From NCBI RefSeq assembly GCF_000381925.1, contig NZ_KB907307.1:620001-684000 (forward strand): 64,000 bases of DNA, given 5' to 3'. Source of the DNA: Nocardia sp. BMG111209 (GTDB lineage Bacteria; Actinomycetota; Actinomycetes; Mycobacteriales; Mycobacteriaceae). Shown one piece after another: positions 16,620 to 25,311 of the stretch. The position numbers and the translations under genes were made by a program. The notes under the pieces are model-generated. The model was not told the origin of the DNA. It saw nothing but the letters and a program-made list of their open reading frames with translations, and ran no database searches. The first letter of the stretch is position 1. The number at the start of each line of letters is the position of its first letter.

Positions 16620-17139
16620 TGACTCGCACAGTGACGAGATATCGGGTTGCCAGCGCGAGCGTCTGACTGTTCCATTCACTTACGACGGTCGAATCTTCGG
16701 TGCCACTTTTTCTCTGGGATTCACTTCGTATTCAGCGGGCCGCGACATCAGGCACAAACTGTACAATTAGTGTGCTGAGCCTTACCTGAATAGGTGATGT
16801 TTCGCGGAGCAAGCTGGACGGTTGGATATCCAACCGATTGTGGGTTCGCTCACACTCTCGCTCGGCGATCCAAAACTGATTTCAGTTTTCCTTGTCGCGC
16901 TGTACTGGGCATTCAACGGCCAACTGCGATGCGCCTGCACGGGAGGGCTCAAATATTGTTGCACAATATCGGAACCCGGACTTGCCGTGCGCGGATGCGA
17001 TCCGTACTTTTGCCGGAACCGGCCCAGCGCATTGGTTGGTAAAGTTCTTCTCGGAACGTATCGAATCGCTTGGCTTCGCTGAACGCCTCCGTGCATGTAA
17101 CCGGCACTCACCAATAACTAATTCACATGGGAGTTCGCG
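16620..17139. other. Candidate oriT / mobilisation control region
   Basis: About 520 bp without a convincing gene, clearly more AT-rich than the surroundings and directly upstream of the MobC-like and relaxase genes, the usual place for an origin of transfer. It contains a perfect 16-bp palindrome, GGTTGGATATCCAACC, at 16820-16835, which could be an operator or a relaxosome site. No nick consensus could be recognised. Confidence 0.4.
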
Positions 17140-17589
17140 ATGACCGACGACCGGCACGATGACGTGCCCGTGATTTGGTTTCCGGTGGCATCTCGTACAC
17201 GCGCGCAGCGGCGTCGGCGGCAAGCCAATATCCTCGGAGGCCGGGCGAAGGCCCACTGTGTGAAGGTCACCCCGGAACAGGAACTGGAACTCGTCGCGCG
17301 TGCGGAGCGGGCGAAGCTGTCGGTGTCGCGGCTGATGGTGGAGGCCGCGTTGTCCAGCGCCGGGCGCGGTGTCGGCGCGCACCGCGATATCGCGGACCGC
17401 CTGATCGGCATCGAGCGGCTGATCGCCAACATCGCGAACAACATCAACCAGATCGCCACGGTCGCCAACTCCACTGGCGTTGTCGACGACGTCCGGCTGA
17501 CGGCGAACATAGCGCTACTGCGTAACCGACTCGGGGCCGTACTCGACGGTTTTGATGCCGGCCACGACGGAGCGGGGACCGCAGCGTGA
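17140..17589 (+). CDS. MobC-like relaxosome accessory protein
   Basis: A 149-residue protein with a basic N-terminus (RTRAQRRRRQANILGGRAKA). The MobC-type core comprises VKVTPEQELELVARAERAKLSVSRLMVEAA, then a conserved helix, LIGIERLIANIANNINQIA. MobC proteins bind near oriT and help the relaxase open the strands. The stop codon overlaps the relaxase start (TGATG), so the two are coupled. The gene is intact although its partner is not. Confidence 0.8.
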   Translation: MTDDRHDDVPVIWFPVASRTRAQRRRRQANILGGRAKAHCVKVTPEQELELVARAERAKLSVSRLMVEAALSSAGRGVGAHRDIADRLIGIERLIANIANNINQIATVANSTGVVDDVRLTANIALLRNRLGAVLDGFDAGHDGAGTAA

Positions 17590-17744
17590 TGCCGAACGTG
17601 ACTCGCGGCGCCAACCTGCCCGGTCTGCTCGCCTACGTGATCGGTCCCGGCCGATCCGACGAGCACGCGTTTCCACATCTGGTTGCCGGGGACGAAACGA
17701 TCACCGTGGACCACTGGAGTGTTCCCGGTTGAATGGACACCGGA

Positions 17745-18575
17745 TCAAGCCGCGATCTGACTGATTTCCCTGAATCCTAACGCATATTCCATTGGTGTCA
17801 AATAGTTGAGAGCTGAATGCCTGCGCTGAACGTTGTAGTAGTTCTCGATCCAGCCGAACGTCGCCTTCCGGAGAACCTCGACCGTCGGCCACGGACGGGT
17901 ATGGATCAGCTCTTTCTTGTAGGTCGCGAACAGTGATTCCGATACGGCATTATCGAAACAAGATCCAGTCCGACCGAGGGAACGGCGGATACCGTTCCGG
18001 CGGCAATACCGGTCGAACTCTCGTGAGGTATATTGCGCTCCCCGGTCGCTGTGAAAAATGATACCCGGCTCCGGCCGGCGACGCCCGAGCGCCATATCCA
18101 GGGCCTCCAAAACCAGGCTTGTACGCATATGATCCGCCACGGCCCACCCGATCACCGACCGGTCGTGTACATCGATCACCGTGGCCATGTACGCCCACCC
18201 GGACCAGGTCTTCACATACGTGATGTCGCCACACCAGCGCCGGCCCGCACCGCCCCCGGTAGCGAAGTCCCGGCCGATCAGATCCGGCGCGCCGACCGGT
18301 CGCGTACCCGCAATCGTGGTCCGCCGGAACGACTTCGGATGTCGTCCTTGCAGGCCCGCGGCCCGCATCAACCGCCACACCCGCTTACGTGACACCCGCC
18401 ACCCCGCCACCGCCAGGCCGGCATGGATCCGGCGCACACCCGGATTACCGCGCAGCTTCTCGAACATCGCCGCGATCAGCCCGGTCAGCGTGACATCCTC
18501 CCGGTCCCGGCCGGACACGGCCCGGCCACGCCACGCGTAATACCCCGACCGGGAAACACCCAGTTCCCGGCACAT
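17745..18575 (-). CDS. IS3-family transposase OrfB (copy B)
   Basis: A 276-residue catalytic subunit that looks identical in protein sequence to the copy A OrfB. It has the same DDE residues (GDITYVKTWSG, HSDRGAQYTS, NAVSESLFATYK) and is open in the -1 frame back to the A7G run of OrfA. It is probably active, so both copies could move or recombine. Confidence 0.92.
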   Translation of the reverse strand: MCRELGVSRSGYYAWRGRAVSGRDREDVTLTGLIAAMFEKLRGNPGVRRIHAGLAVAGWRVSRKRVWRLMRAAGLQGRHPKSFRRTTIAGTRPVGAPDLIGRDFATGGGAGRRWCGDITYVKTWSGWAYMATVIDVHDRSVIGWAVADHMRTSLVLEALDMALGRRRPEPGIIFHSDRGAQYTSREFDRYCRRNGIRRSLGRTGSCFDNAVSESLFATYKKELIHTRPWPTVEVLRKATFGWIENYYNVQRRHSALNYLTPMEYALGFREISQIAA

Positions 18576-18628
18576 GAATTCGACACCGAAATCCCCGGAC
18601 TCGACCCAGCCCGCGATCGCAGCGAACT

Positions 18629-18928
18629 TTACCGCTGGTCTTTCGCGAACCAGGTCGCAACTTTTTTTGCGAACGCGACCTGCATCTTCAGCTCCGCGTT
18701 CTCCGCACGCAAACGCTCCAACTCGGCCCGCTCCGAGTCGGTCAAATCCCGATCAGCGGAATCACCGCCACCGGATTCCTTCGCCTTCTTCAACCAATTC
18801 CTCAACGTCATCTCGTGGACACCGATATTCCGCGCCACCTCAGCCACCGGCCGACCTTCATCCCGGACGAATCCTACCGCCTGAGCCCTGTACTCATCAG
18901 TAAACCTACGCCGCGTCGATCCCAACAC
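18629..18928 (-). CDS. IS3-family transposase OrfA (copy B)
   Basis: A 99-residue helix-turn-helix subunit identical in sequence to the copy A OrfA, with the same A7G slippery run near its 3' end for -1 frameshifting into OrfB. Confidence 0.9.
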   Translation of the reverse strand: MLGSTRRRFTDEYRAQAVGFVRDEGRPVAEVARNIGVHEMTLRNWLKKAKESGGGDSADRDLTDSERAELERLRAENAELKMQVAFAKKVATWFAKDQR

Positions 18929-20620
18929 CGAACTCCCGTCCTACCGGGCAGCTTCGACCCTCGTGTCCACCAAACCGGGAACGGTCCACACCCGATCGGC
19001 GCCGAACTCTCACACGCCGACACTGTCACGATCGCCCGCCACATGGACCGGCCCCGGCGGCTGTTCGGTGTCGAGGTGAACGTCCCGAACTACCTGCGCG
19101 ACGCCGACGGGCGGCCTCACCTCGACGCCCGTGGCCGCAAGGTCAAAGACCCTGCGCGGCCGTTCACTGCCGGGCACGTGTGGCACTGCTCGCTGTCGCT
19201 GCGCGCGTCCGAGGGCGAACTGTCCGATGAGAAATGGGGCCGTATCGCGACGGCGTACATGGTGAGGATGGGTTTCACCGCCGAGGATTCCGGTCGGTCT
19301 CCCGCGCGATGGATCGCGGTCCGGCACGGGGTATCCAAGGGCGGCAACGATCACATCCACCTCATCGCCTCGACGGTGCGCGACGACGGCACGAAAGTCG
19401 ACCTGTGGCGCGAACAGAAACGCGCCCAACGCGCGGCCGGGGAACTCGAACACGAATACAGTCTGCAAGTGCTCGAATCCCGCCACACCGGCATCGGCAC
19501 GCGCGGCCTGACCCGCGCCGAACTGCCTGCGCCTACCGCAACCGATCACGCGACCGAACCGGTGCGGTGGCGACTCGAGCGGATCGTCCGTGCGTGCGCG
19601 GTCGCCTCCCGCGAGGAGGGCGAATTCGTGCGCCGGCTCCGCAACGAGAACCTGATCGTCCTGCCCCGCTACGCGACCGGTGACATCGATCGGATCGTGG
19701 GTTACGCGGTCGCGGAGCCGACCCACGAGAACTGTCGGCCGGTGTACTACGCAGGCGGCAAACTCGCCTCTGACCTCACACTCCCGGCACTGCGCCACGA
19801 ATGGGACCACGATCCGAGCTCCGTTGTCGAGGCTACGGGGGAATGGCGTGCCGCGCAGAACAAGCACGCCACGATCAACGCGCAGGGAGTCGAGACCGTA
19901 CCCGTCGACGCTGTCGAGATTCACCGCGCCGCGTCGGACCTGAAATGGTGGAACCGCTACCTCACGCAGATACCGCTCGACGACCGCGACCAATGGGCAC
20001 GCGTAGCCGCCCGCACCGCTGGAGTCATGGCCGCCTGGTCGGTACGGACCGAAGCCAGCCCCGGCCCGTTGGCCGCGACCGCACGGTCGCTGGCCAAATC
20101 CGCGCAACGGCCTGCCTACACCCGCTGGCACAAACCAGCCCGGACGCTCACCGCAGGCGGTGCCGCACTGATCATGTTCCAGACTCGGCACCAACCCGCG
20201 GCGGACTCCTATCGCCTCGTACTCGCCCAGCTGACCCACACCGCCGAAGCAATCCGCGACGCGCACGCCGCGATGGGTGATCTGCACCGCGCCGCCGAAC
20301 TCGACCACGCCATCCGCACCGAACTCGCCGCCGTCCACGCCCGCTACGCCCCGACGATCACCGACTCCGGCCGGCAGCGTTCCCCACAGATGCAACGCGT
20401 ACTCGATGGCGCGCTCGACTTCACCAGCGGCACCTCCACCGATTACGGACGCAGCCAACCGGCGCTGGTCGAAACGAACCAGATGCAGCCCGATCTCGAA
20501 CATGAAATTCACCGGTCCGAAGACCAAAGATACGAACGCTGACCAACACAGGGCGGCGTGATAGGCGTCCGCCAATGTTCGCGGTTCGATCTCTCGGGGC
20601 AGTGGCCGGATGTTCGGCAG

Positions 20621-21511
20621 TCAATCCGCGGCCGGCCGCCGTGCGTCTGCTTGACGGTACCGGCGTGCGGCGCGCTTCAGCAGATCTCGCGTTTTGCGCT
20701 CATCCAGGCATGCGCGACGAATGCCGGTGACGAGGTCCCGGTAACGACGCACGTCACGAGGGTCATCGAGGTAGCGGCCGTCCGCGACACTGTCGGCGAC
20801 ATAGACTCCGGGCGGTTCGTCGGTATCGAGGCGACCGGAGGAGGGCCCGGCGTCGAAGTCGAGGATCACGAACCGCCCGGTCGAGATGTTCCCGCCTGCG
20901 GTGAACGGACGGATCCGGACGGTGACACCGGGTTGTGTACTGACCTCGACGAGCCGGTCCAACTGGATGGCCATGAGCTCGGGGGCGATGATCTCGCGGT
21001 GCAGGGCAGCCTGATCTATCAGCACCTCGAGCGTGACCGGGTTCAGCACACGGGTGAGAATGTCCTGCCGCGTCATCCATCGGTCGAGGACCTCGTCCCC
21101 AGGAGCGTCGATCGGGCCGGTCAGGTGGGCGCGCGCATAGTCGACGGTGTGCAGTAGCTCGGGGACCATGTGTTCCCAGCAGGTCACCTGCTGTGCGGTC
21201 GCTTCGAGTGCACGATAGATGTCCACCATGACCTCCGTACCGACAGCTGGTGCGGCCAGGCGGATCGCACGCTTCGTGTCGGCAGTATCGACGCCGTACA
21301 GTTCGCACAGCGCGCGTATGTCCTGGCGACGTAGCGTTCTCGGTGACCTGCCCGCCTCGGCGCGCTGCAGCCAGGCAGTCGACAGCTGTACCGCCGCTGC
21401 CGCGTCTTTGATCGATTTTCCGGTCTTGGTCCGGCGTGCCTTCAGAAAGCGACCCAGCTGGCGGCGCGCCAGGATCATCGCCGGTCCCGGTGAGCTGTTC
21501 ATGTCGTTCAT
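20621..21511 (-). CDS. XRE-family regulator with DUF5753
   Basis: A 296-residue protein. The N-terminal helix-turn-helix spans residues about 15-70 (LGRFLKARRTKTGKSIKDAA, STAWLQRAEAGR). The C-terminal DUF5753 domain contains ATAQQVTCWEHMVPELLHTV, YARAHLTGP, RQDILTR and VTVRIRPFTAGGNIS. Such regulators are abundant in actinobacteria, and the C-terminal domain is thought to sense a ligand. The ATG at 21511 is preceded by GAGGAAA; an upstream GTG at 21523 is less well placed. It is convergent with the relaxase. It may control transfer or the adjacent cargo. Confidence 0.85.
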   Translation of the reverse strand: MNDMNSSPGPAMILARRQLGRFLKARRTKTGKSIKDAAAAVQLSTAWLQRAEAGRSPRTLRRQDIRALCELYGVDTADTKRAIRLAAPAVGTEVMVDIYRALEATAQQVTCWEHMVPELLHTVDYARAHLTGPIDAPGDEVLDRWMTRQDILTRVLNPVTLEVLIDQAALHREIIAPELMAIQLDRLVEVSTQPGVTVRIRPFTAGGNISTGRFVILDFDAGPSSGRLDTDEPPGVYVADSVADGRYLDDPRDVRRYRDLVTGIRRACLDERKTRDLLKRAARRYRQADARRPAAD

Positions 21512-21812
21512 AGGTTTCCTCACGGTGGGTTGGGATCAGGGGGAATGCAGGTGTCGCTGGCTTCTGCCAGTCACGCATCATCGCCGCTGTGCTTCTGTCG
21601 ATCGGCTGCCGAATTGTGTCCACGGATCTATCAAGCGGAGCCCGCGGCGGCCACGTCACCAACACCGCGTGACGGCGGCATGGCGTCGTCGGTGGTGAAC
21701 GATTTGCAGATAATCCAGCCGGCGATTCAGAACCCCGTACCGGCGGCAACCCGAGCGGACGAGTAGCCCCGGGGGTGTCGATGATCGGCGACCCCTTTTT
21801 TTGAATTGGAGT
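21512..21812. other. Intergenic region, no gene seen
   Basis: About 300 bp between the XRE/DUF5753 start and the 3' end of the next minus-strand gene. It contains an uninterrupted T8 run near 21794-21801. No convincing ORF, repeat or RNA is visible; the promoter of the XRE gene must lie here. Confidence 0.4.
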
Positions 21813-22352
21813 TCACGACGTCGACCTTCTCGGCACAGTCGTGGGATTGTGCCGTAGCGCCATATGGGTCCACTCGCTCGGCGGTCTGCACGCGTCGATC
21901 GCGGCCAGCGCGACCGATCCGGAGGGGCGGTACCTGTCGGTGGGGGGCTGTGTCCAGCAACGGAATTGCTGATGCCGGCGGATCGGGGACGGTAATGCAA
22001 TCTCCGTGCCAGGCCGCGCTACCGTCACTTGGATCCGGAACATGCCGGCGTAGGTCTGCACATCGATGTCCATATCGGGCCGGACCAGGAACGTCCAGCG
22101 GCTCGACCGGGGATGGGAGATGATCGGGCCCGAACGGATGCCTTGCTTCTGCATGTGCAGCCGGACGCGCGCCGCGAGCTCTGCGGGCATCATGATCGCA
22201 CCGAGGGTGCTGCTGGCAGGCACGATGATCGCCTGGAGCTCGGGCCGGATATGGGCGTCGAGTCCACCGACGCTTCGGTAGAACTCGGTCCGGGTGGTGA
22301 GCGTGTCGACCGGCAGCGTCGGCACGATCGTGGTGACCTCGGCCGCGGTCAT
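21813..22352 (-). CDS. Hypothetical protein (last gene of a four-gene minus-strand operon)
   Basis: A 179-residue protein starting MTAAEVTTIVPTLPVDTLTT. The central part (LQAIIVPASSTLGAIMMPAE, RVRLHMQKQGIRSGPIISHP, RWTFLVRPDMDIDV) alternates strands and helices, and the C-terminus is rich in Pro, Arg and Thr. No family is assigned. The start overlaps the stop of the upstream gene (ATGA). Confidence 0.6.
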   Translation of the reverse strand: MTAAEVTTIVPTLPVDTLTTRTEFYRSVGGLDAHIRPELQAIIVPASSTLGAIMMPAELAARVRLHMQKQGIRSGPIISHPRSSRWTFLVRPDMDIDVQTYAGMFRIQVTVARPGTEIALPSPIRRHQQFRCWTQPPTDRYRPSGSVALAAIDACRPPSEWTHMALRHNPTTVPRRSTS

Positions 22353-22873
22353 GATCTGACCTCGCAGGAATCAGACAGTGGGCGGGCGTCCGGTGGCGCG
22401 GAATCGGAATGCATCAGGGTCTCGAGGATCGGAAAAGCGGCTCGCTGGTCGACATTGACAGTCGAGACTCCCAACTCGAGCAGGAATTTGTTGGCTTCGT
22501 CCAGCGTCATCGGCCCGAACGTAGGGCCCGGTTTCCACACCGGCTGCCGACTGCCGCGCGGCCGGGTCACGGTCACGATGTTCCAGGCGTCGGTGTAGGG
22601 CTTGCCGGGGTCGGCTGGCATCAGGATCCGTCCGACTTCCTCGTCGGGGGTCATGCGGCCTGGCTGCGTATACACAGGCTGTTCCTCTTTCAATAAGCTT
22701 CCGGGGCAATGTTTTCCAGCGTCCGGCTGATCGGCCACCAATGCTGAGAGGCTGGTACGCACTCGGTCGATGAGTTCGCGGTCGCTGGATCGCGGGACCG
22801 GCCGGAACGGCGGTGGAATCGGGATGGTCCCAAGGATGTGCTGCGGTAGCGGTGGTCTGTTGACGGTGGTCAT
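22349..22873 (-). CDS. Hypothetical protein
   Basis: A 174-residue protein. The N-terminus is Pro-rich (RPPLPQHILGTIPIPPPFRP). A later segment, WNIVTVTRPRGSRQPVWKPG followed by MTLDEANKFLLELGVSTV, looks like a small folded domain. Starts and stops overlap both neighbours by 4 bp, so it is translationally coupled within the operon. Function unknown. Confidence 0.6.
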   Translation of the reverse strand: MTTVNRPPLPQHILGTIPIPPPFRPVPRSSDRELIDRVRTSLSALVADQPDAGKHCPGSLLKEEQPVYTQPGRMTPDEEVGRILMPADPGKPYTDAWNIVTVTRPRGSRQPVWKPGPTFGPMTLDEANKFLLELGVSTVNVDQRAAFPILETLMHSDSAPPDARPLSDSCEVRS

Positions 22874-23088
22874 CTGTCCTCGAAGAGTCGGTGGCACGGA
22901 AGCAGTTGCATCCCGGCCGAGACCGCGCGGTCCAACCGGACCACAGCCCGGCTGTGCCAACGGGCCATATCGACCAAAAAGGCGCGAGCGGCGGATTCTT
23001 CCGCGCGGAAGTGCAGCGGCAGGGCAAAGCCGGGAAATTCGACGATCACGTGTATCTGGCTGTCCGCGTTGCGCATTCCGCCTGCCAC
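22870..23088 (-). CDS. Small hypothetical protein
   Basis: A 72-residue protein (MAGGMRNADSQIHVIVEFPG). It has a beta-rich start and a helical middle (AARAFLVDMARWHSRAVVRL). The stop overlaps the start of the next gene (ATGA). An internal ATG (MRNADS) is an alternative start. No known motif. Confidence 0.55.
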   Translation of the reverse strand: MAGGMRNADSQIHVIVEFPGFALPLHFRAEESAARAFLVDMARWHSRAVVRLDRAVSAGMQLLPCHRLFEDR

Positions 23089-23094
23089 CCGCGC

Positions 23095-23256
23095 TCACTC
23101 GTCGGTTCCGGCCGAGATGTAGGCGTGAGCGGCCAGGTAACGACGGCACTCGACTCCGTGTTCGTCGTGCAGTATCAGATCCGCGTATGCCTCGTGCGCG
23201 CTGGCGAATCCGGTCGGCTCCACCGCGCATTCCTCACTCAACGACATATCGAACAT
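23095..23256 (-). CDS. Small hypothetical protein (first gene of the operon)
   Basis: A 53-residue acidic protein from the ATG at 23256 (MFDMSLSEECAVEPTGFASA). A GAGGAGGT ribosome site lies just upstream; a longer frame from 23379 is possible but lacks such a site. It begins the minus-strand operon 23256-21813, divergent from the XRE/TPR regulator at 23488. Function unknown. Confidence 0.5.
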   Translation of the reverse strand: MFDMSLSEECAVEPTGFASAHEAYADLILHDEHGVECRRYLAAHAYISAGTDE

Positions 23257-23487
23257 CAGCAATGCCACCTCCTCGACCGCGGCCCACCCGCCAGGCCCCC
23301 CTGGTCGGTATGAGGCACGCAGCCGAGAAACCAACGAGGGGTTACTGATTCGCGACTCAGCAACGTGCCTGATTGGCATCGTCTCCCTGGTCGACCCGGA
23401 CCTGGGGGTGCACAGTGCACCCCTTTCCAAGAAATTTCGCGGGTACCCTCCGGAATAGGATCAACCCATCCGACGGCGGGAACTCTC

Positions 23488-24702
23488 ATGGATGACAACG
23501 ACCCCCAGCCCGGCGAGCGCATCGGCGACAACATCCGCCGGCTGCGCGGGAGGGCTCTCACTCGTCAAGAGCTGGCCGACAAATCTGGCGTGAGCATCGA
23601 GCTGCTCAAACAGCTGGAGCAGTTCAAACGCAACTCGGCTTCGCTGGGGACGCTCCGCAAGCTGGCGGCTGCGTTGGACTGCGACGTCAGCGACGTCGTG
23701 GGCAAGCGCAGCGGTCTGCCGAACGCCACCGGTGACAGCGCCGGTGTGATCGCGATTCGCCGGGCTCTCAGCTCGGTGGACGAACTCACCGGCACCGCTG
23801 AGGAACACGCGCCGATCGAGCTGGGCGATGCGCGACGGGCCGTCACGTATGCGTGGGGCTCCTACTGGGCGGGCCGCTACGAGAAACTGGCAGTGATCCT
23901 GCCCGCCGGCATCGCGGATCTCCGGGCCACCCAGCGTGCGGCGCAGACCGCGGATATTCCCGTGGCGTCTGAGCTGTACGCCCGAATCCTGTGGGCCACC
24001 GCCTGCACCCTCGTGCATCTGGGCCACATCGACACGGCATGGACCGCGATCAAGGATGCGCACGCAGCGGCACGGCTGGGCAACGATCCGCTGCTGGAAG
24101 CGACATTGCGCGGGTCGATCGGCTGGCAACTGCTCGTGCAGGGCCGTCATGACGAATCCCGCGCTGTGGTCCTCAACGCCGCCAAGGACGTTGCCCCGGT
24201 CGGCGACGTTCCCACCGCGCACCTCGCGGTGTACGGGTCACTGTTGCTACAGGCCGCTACCGCTTCCGGGCGCGAGCAGAAGGTCTCTCTCGCAGTGGAT
24301 CTCGCCGACGAAGCGCGATCGATCGCGGGGCGCCTGCCCGGCGACACCAAGGACTACGAGGTGAATTTCGGGCCAAGCCAGGTCGCGATGCAGTTGACCG
24401 ATATCCACGTCTCCTCCGAGATGTATCCCGAGGCGCTGACCGCAGCGAAACAGATGCCTCTCGGCGGTACCGGTCTCACACAGGTGTCCCAGGCCAGACA
24501 CCTGCTCGACCGGGCCGCCGCCCTCACCCGTCTGGGCCGCTACGACGACGCCTACAAGCTGGTCGACACCGCCGAGAAAGTAGGTGGTGAGCAGTGGGCG
24601 CGGCACCAGTCGTTGTTTCGGTCTGTGGTTGCCGAGCTACTCGACAACGACCGGACGACCGGGCTCCGCGAGCTTGCGAGTCGCATCGGCGTCCGTGGCT
24701 AG
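23488..24702 (+). CDS. XRE-family regulator with a TPR-like helical domain
   Basis: A 404-residue protein. Residues about 10-70 form a helix-turn-helix (IGDNIRRLRGRALTRQELAD, VSIELLKQLEQFKRN, LRKLAAALDCDVSDVV). The rest is a helical-repeat domain with TPR-like units (YARILWATACTLVHLGHIDTAW, GSIGWQLLVQGRHDESRAVV, LTRLGRYDDAYKLVDTAEKV). This layout is common in actinobacterial regulators that respond to peptides or small molecules. The ATG at 23488 is used; the frame extends upstream without a good ribosome site. Confidence 0.85.
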   Translation: MDDNDPQPGERIGDNIRRLRGRALTRQELADKSGVSIELLKQLEQFKRNSASLGTLRKLAAALDCDVSDVVGKRSGLPNATGDSAGVIAIRRALSSVDELTGTAEEHAPIELGDARRAVTYAWGSYWAGRYEKLAVILPAGIADLRATQRAAQTADIPVASELYARILWATACTLVHLGHIDTAWTAIKDAHAAARLGNDPLLEATLRGSIGWQLLVQGRHDESRAVVLNAAKDVAPVGDVPTAHLAVYGSLLLQAATASGREQKVSLAVDLADEARSIAGRLPGDTKDYEVNFGPSQVAMQLTDIHVSSEMYPEALTAAKQMPLGGTGLTQVSQARHLLDRAAALTRLGRYDDAYKLVDTAEKVGGEQWARHQSLFRSVVAELLDNDRTTGLRELASRIGVRG

Positions 24703-24711
24703 GGGCGTGAA

Positions 24712-25290
24712 ATGCGTAGTGTCGCAGTCGGACAGCTCTACGATCCTCAGCGGCGGTACTGGGCACCGGTGCCGATAGTGCGGATCACGCACGCAGGAAT
24801 CCACCTCGCTCTCATGATCGGAAGTCCGACCGAGACCGAGGTGGATGCCGTACGATCCGGCAGTCCGCGATTCGCCTGGATCGACGCTTCGAATGTCGCG
24901 CTGCTCGCCTGGGCGTTCGATCCCGGTATCCCGTGGAGCGATGCCCCGTACAGCCCTCACCTGGAGCAGATTGGCGACGTGCCGGGCATCGGGTCCGGAG
25001 CGGAGCGCAATGCGGTGGTGACCGTTGTCCTGGTAGACACGGACACTGGATTGGTGCGCGCCGTGCGCGCCACTACCTGGCCGCGCGATTTCGTCGCGGT
25101 CGTCGCCGACTCCGGTGCTCGTATGGCCGCCGCGCCTCCGGACATGAATGCCATGGACGCGGCGATGGCCGAGCTGTACATCGCCTATCCGGACACCGCC
25201 GAACTGGTCGCGATGAAAGCCACCGCGACTTGCGCTGACGGGCAATCAGTTACCGATTCCCTGGGCAGATCATCGGGTGAATTCATCTGA
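24712..25290 (+). CDS. Hypothetical protein downstream of the XRE/TPR regulator
   Basis: A 192-residue protein. It begins MRSVAVGQLYDPQRRYWAPV and VRITHAGIHLALMIGSPTET, then WIDASNVALLAWAFDPGIPW. The later part has a strand-rich block (NAVVTVVLVDTDTGLVRAVR) and a helix (MNAMDAAMAELYIAYPDTAE). No domain recognised. It lies 9 bp after the regulator with an AGGGG site, so it is probably co-transcribed with it, and it ends 21 bp before the deiminase-superfamily gene. Confidence 0.6.
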   Translation: MRSVAVGQLYDPQRRYWAPVPIVRITHAGIHLALMIGSPTETEVDAVRSGSPRFAWIDASNVALLAWAFDPGIPWSDAPYSPHLEQIGDVPGIGSGAERNAVVTVVLVDTDTGLVRAVRATTWPRDFVAVVADSGARMAAAPPDMNAMDAAMAELYIAYPDTAELVAMKATATCADGQSVTDSLGRSSGEFI

Positions 25291-25311
25291 GGCAGAATCA
25301 GATTCGGGGGT

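Larger units (their letters stand above)
17715..18988 (-). mobile_element. IS3-family element, copy B (1274 bp) inserted in the relaxase
   Basis: Same length and ends as copy A (3199-4472) but in the opposite orientation. CAC is duplicated on both sides (17712-17714 and 18989-18991), the 3-bp duplication normal for IS3. The preserved duplication shows a direct insertion that has not since recombined with copy A. Confidence 0.95.
17589..20542 (+). pseudogene. Relaxase gene interrupted by IS3 copy B
   Basis: The first 42 codons (MPNVTRGANLPGLLAYVIGP...TVDH, with a Tyr where relaxases carry the nicking tyrosine) precede the IS. The rest (PIGAELSHADTVTIARHMD...) resumes after it. Deleting the IS and one CAC copy gives an uninterrupted frame of 558 residues. 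The downstream part has the metal-binding HxH motif in VSKGGNDHIHLIAS. Helical regions follow, up to the stop at 20542. The insertion separates the N-terminal active-site region from the rest, so a working relaxase cannot be made from this copy. Confidence 0.85.
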
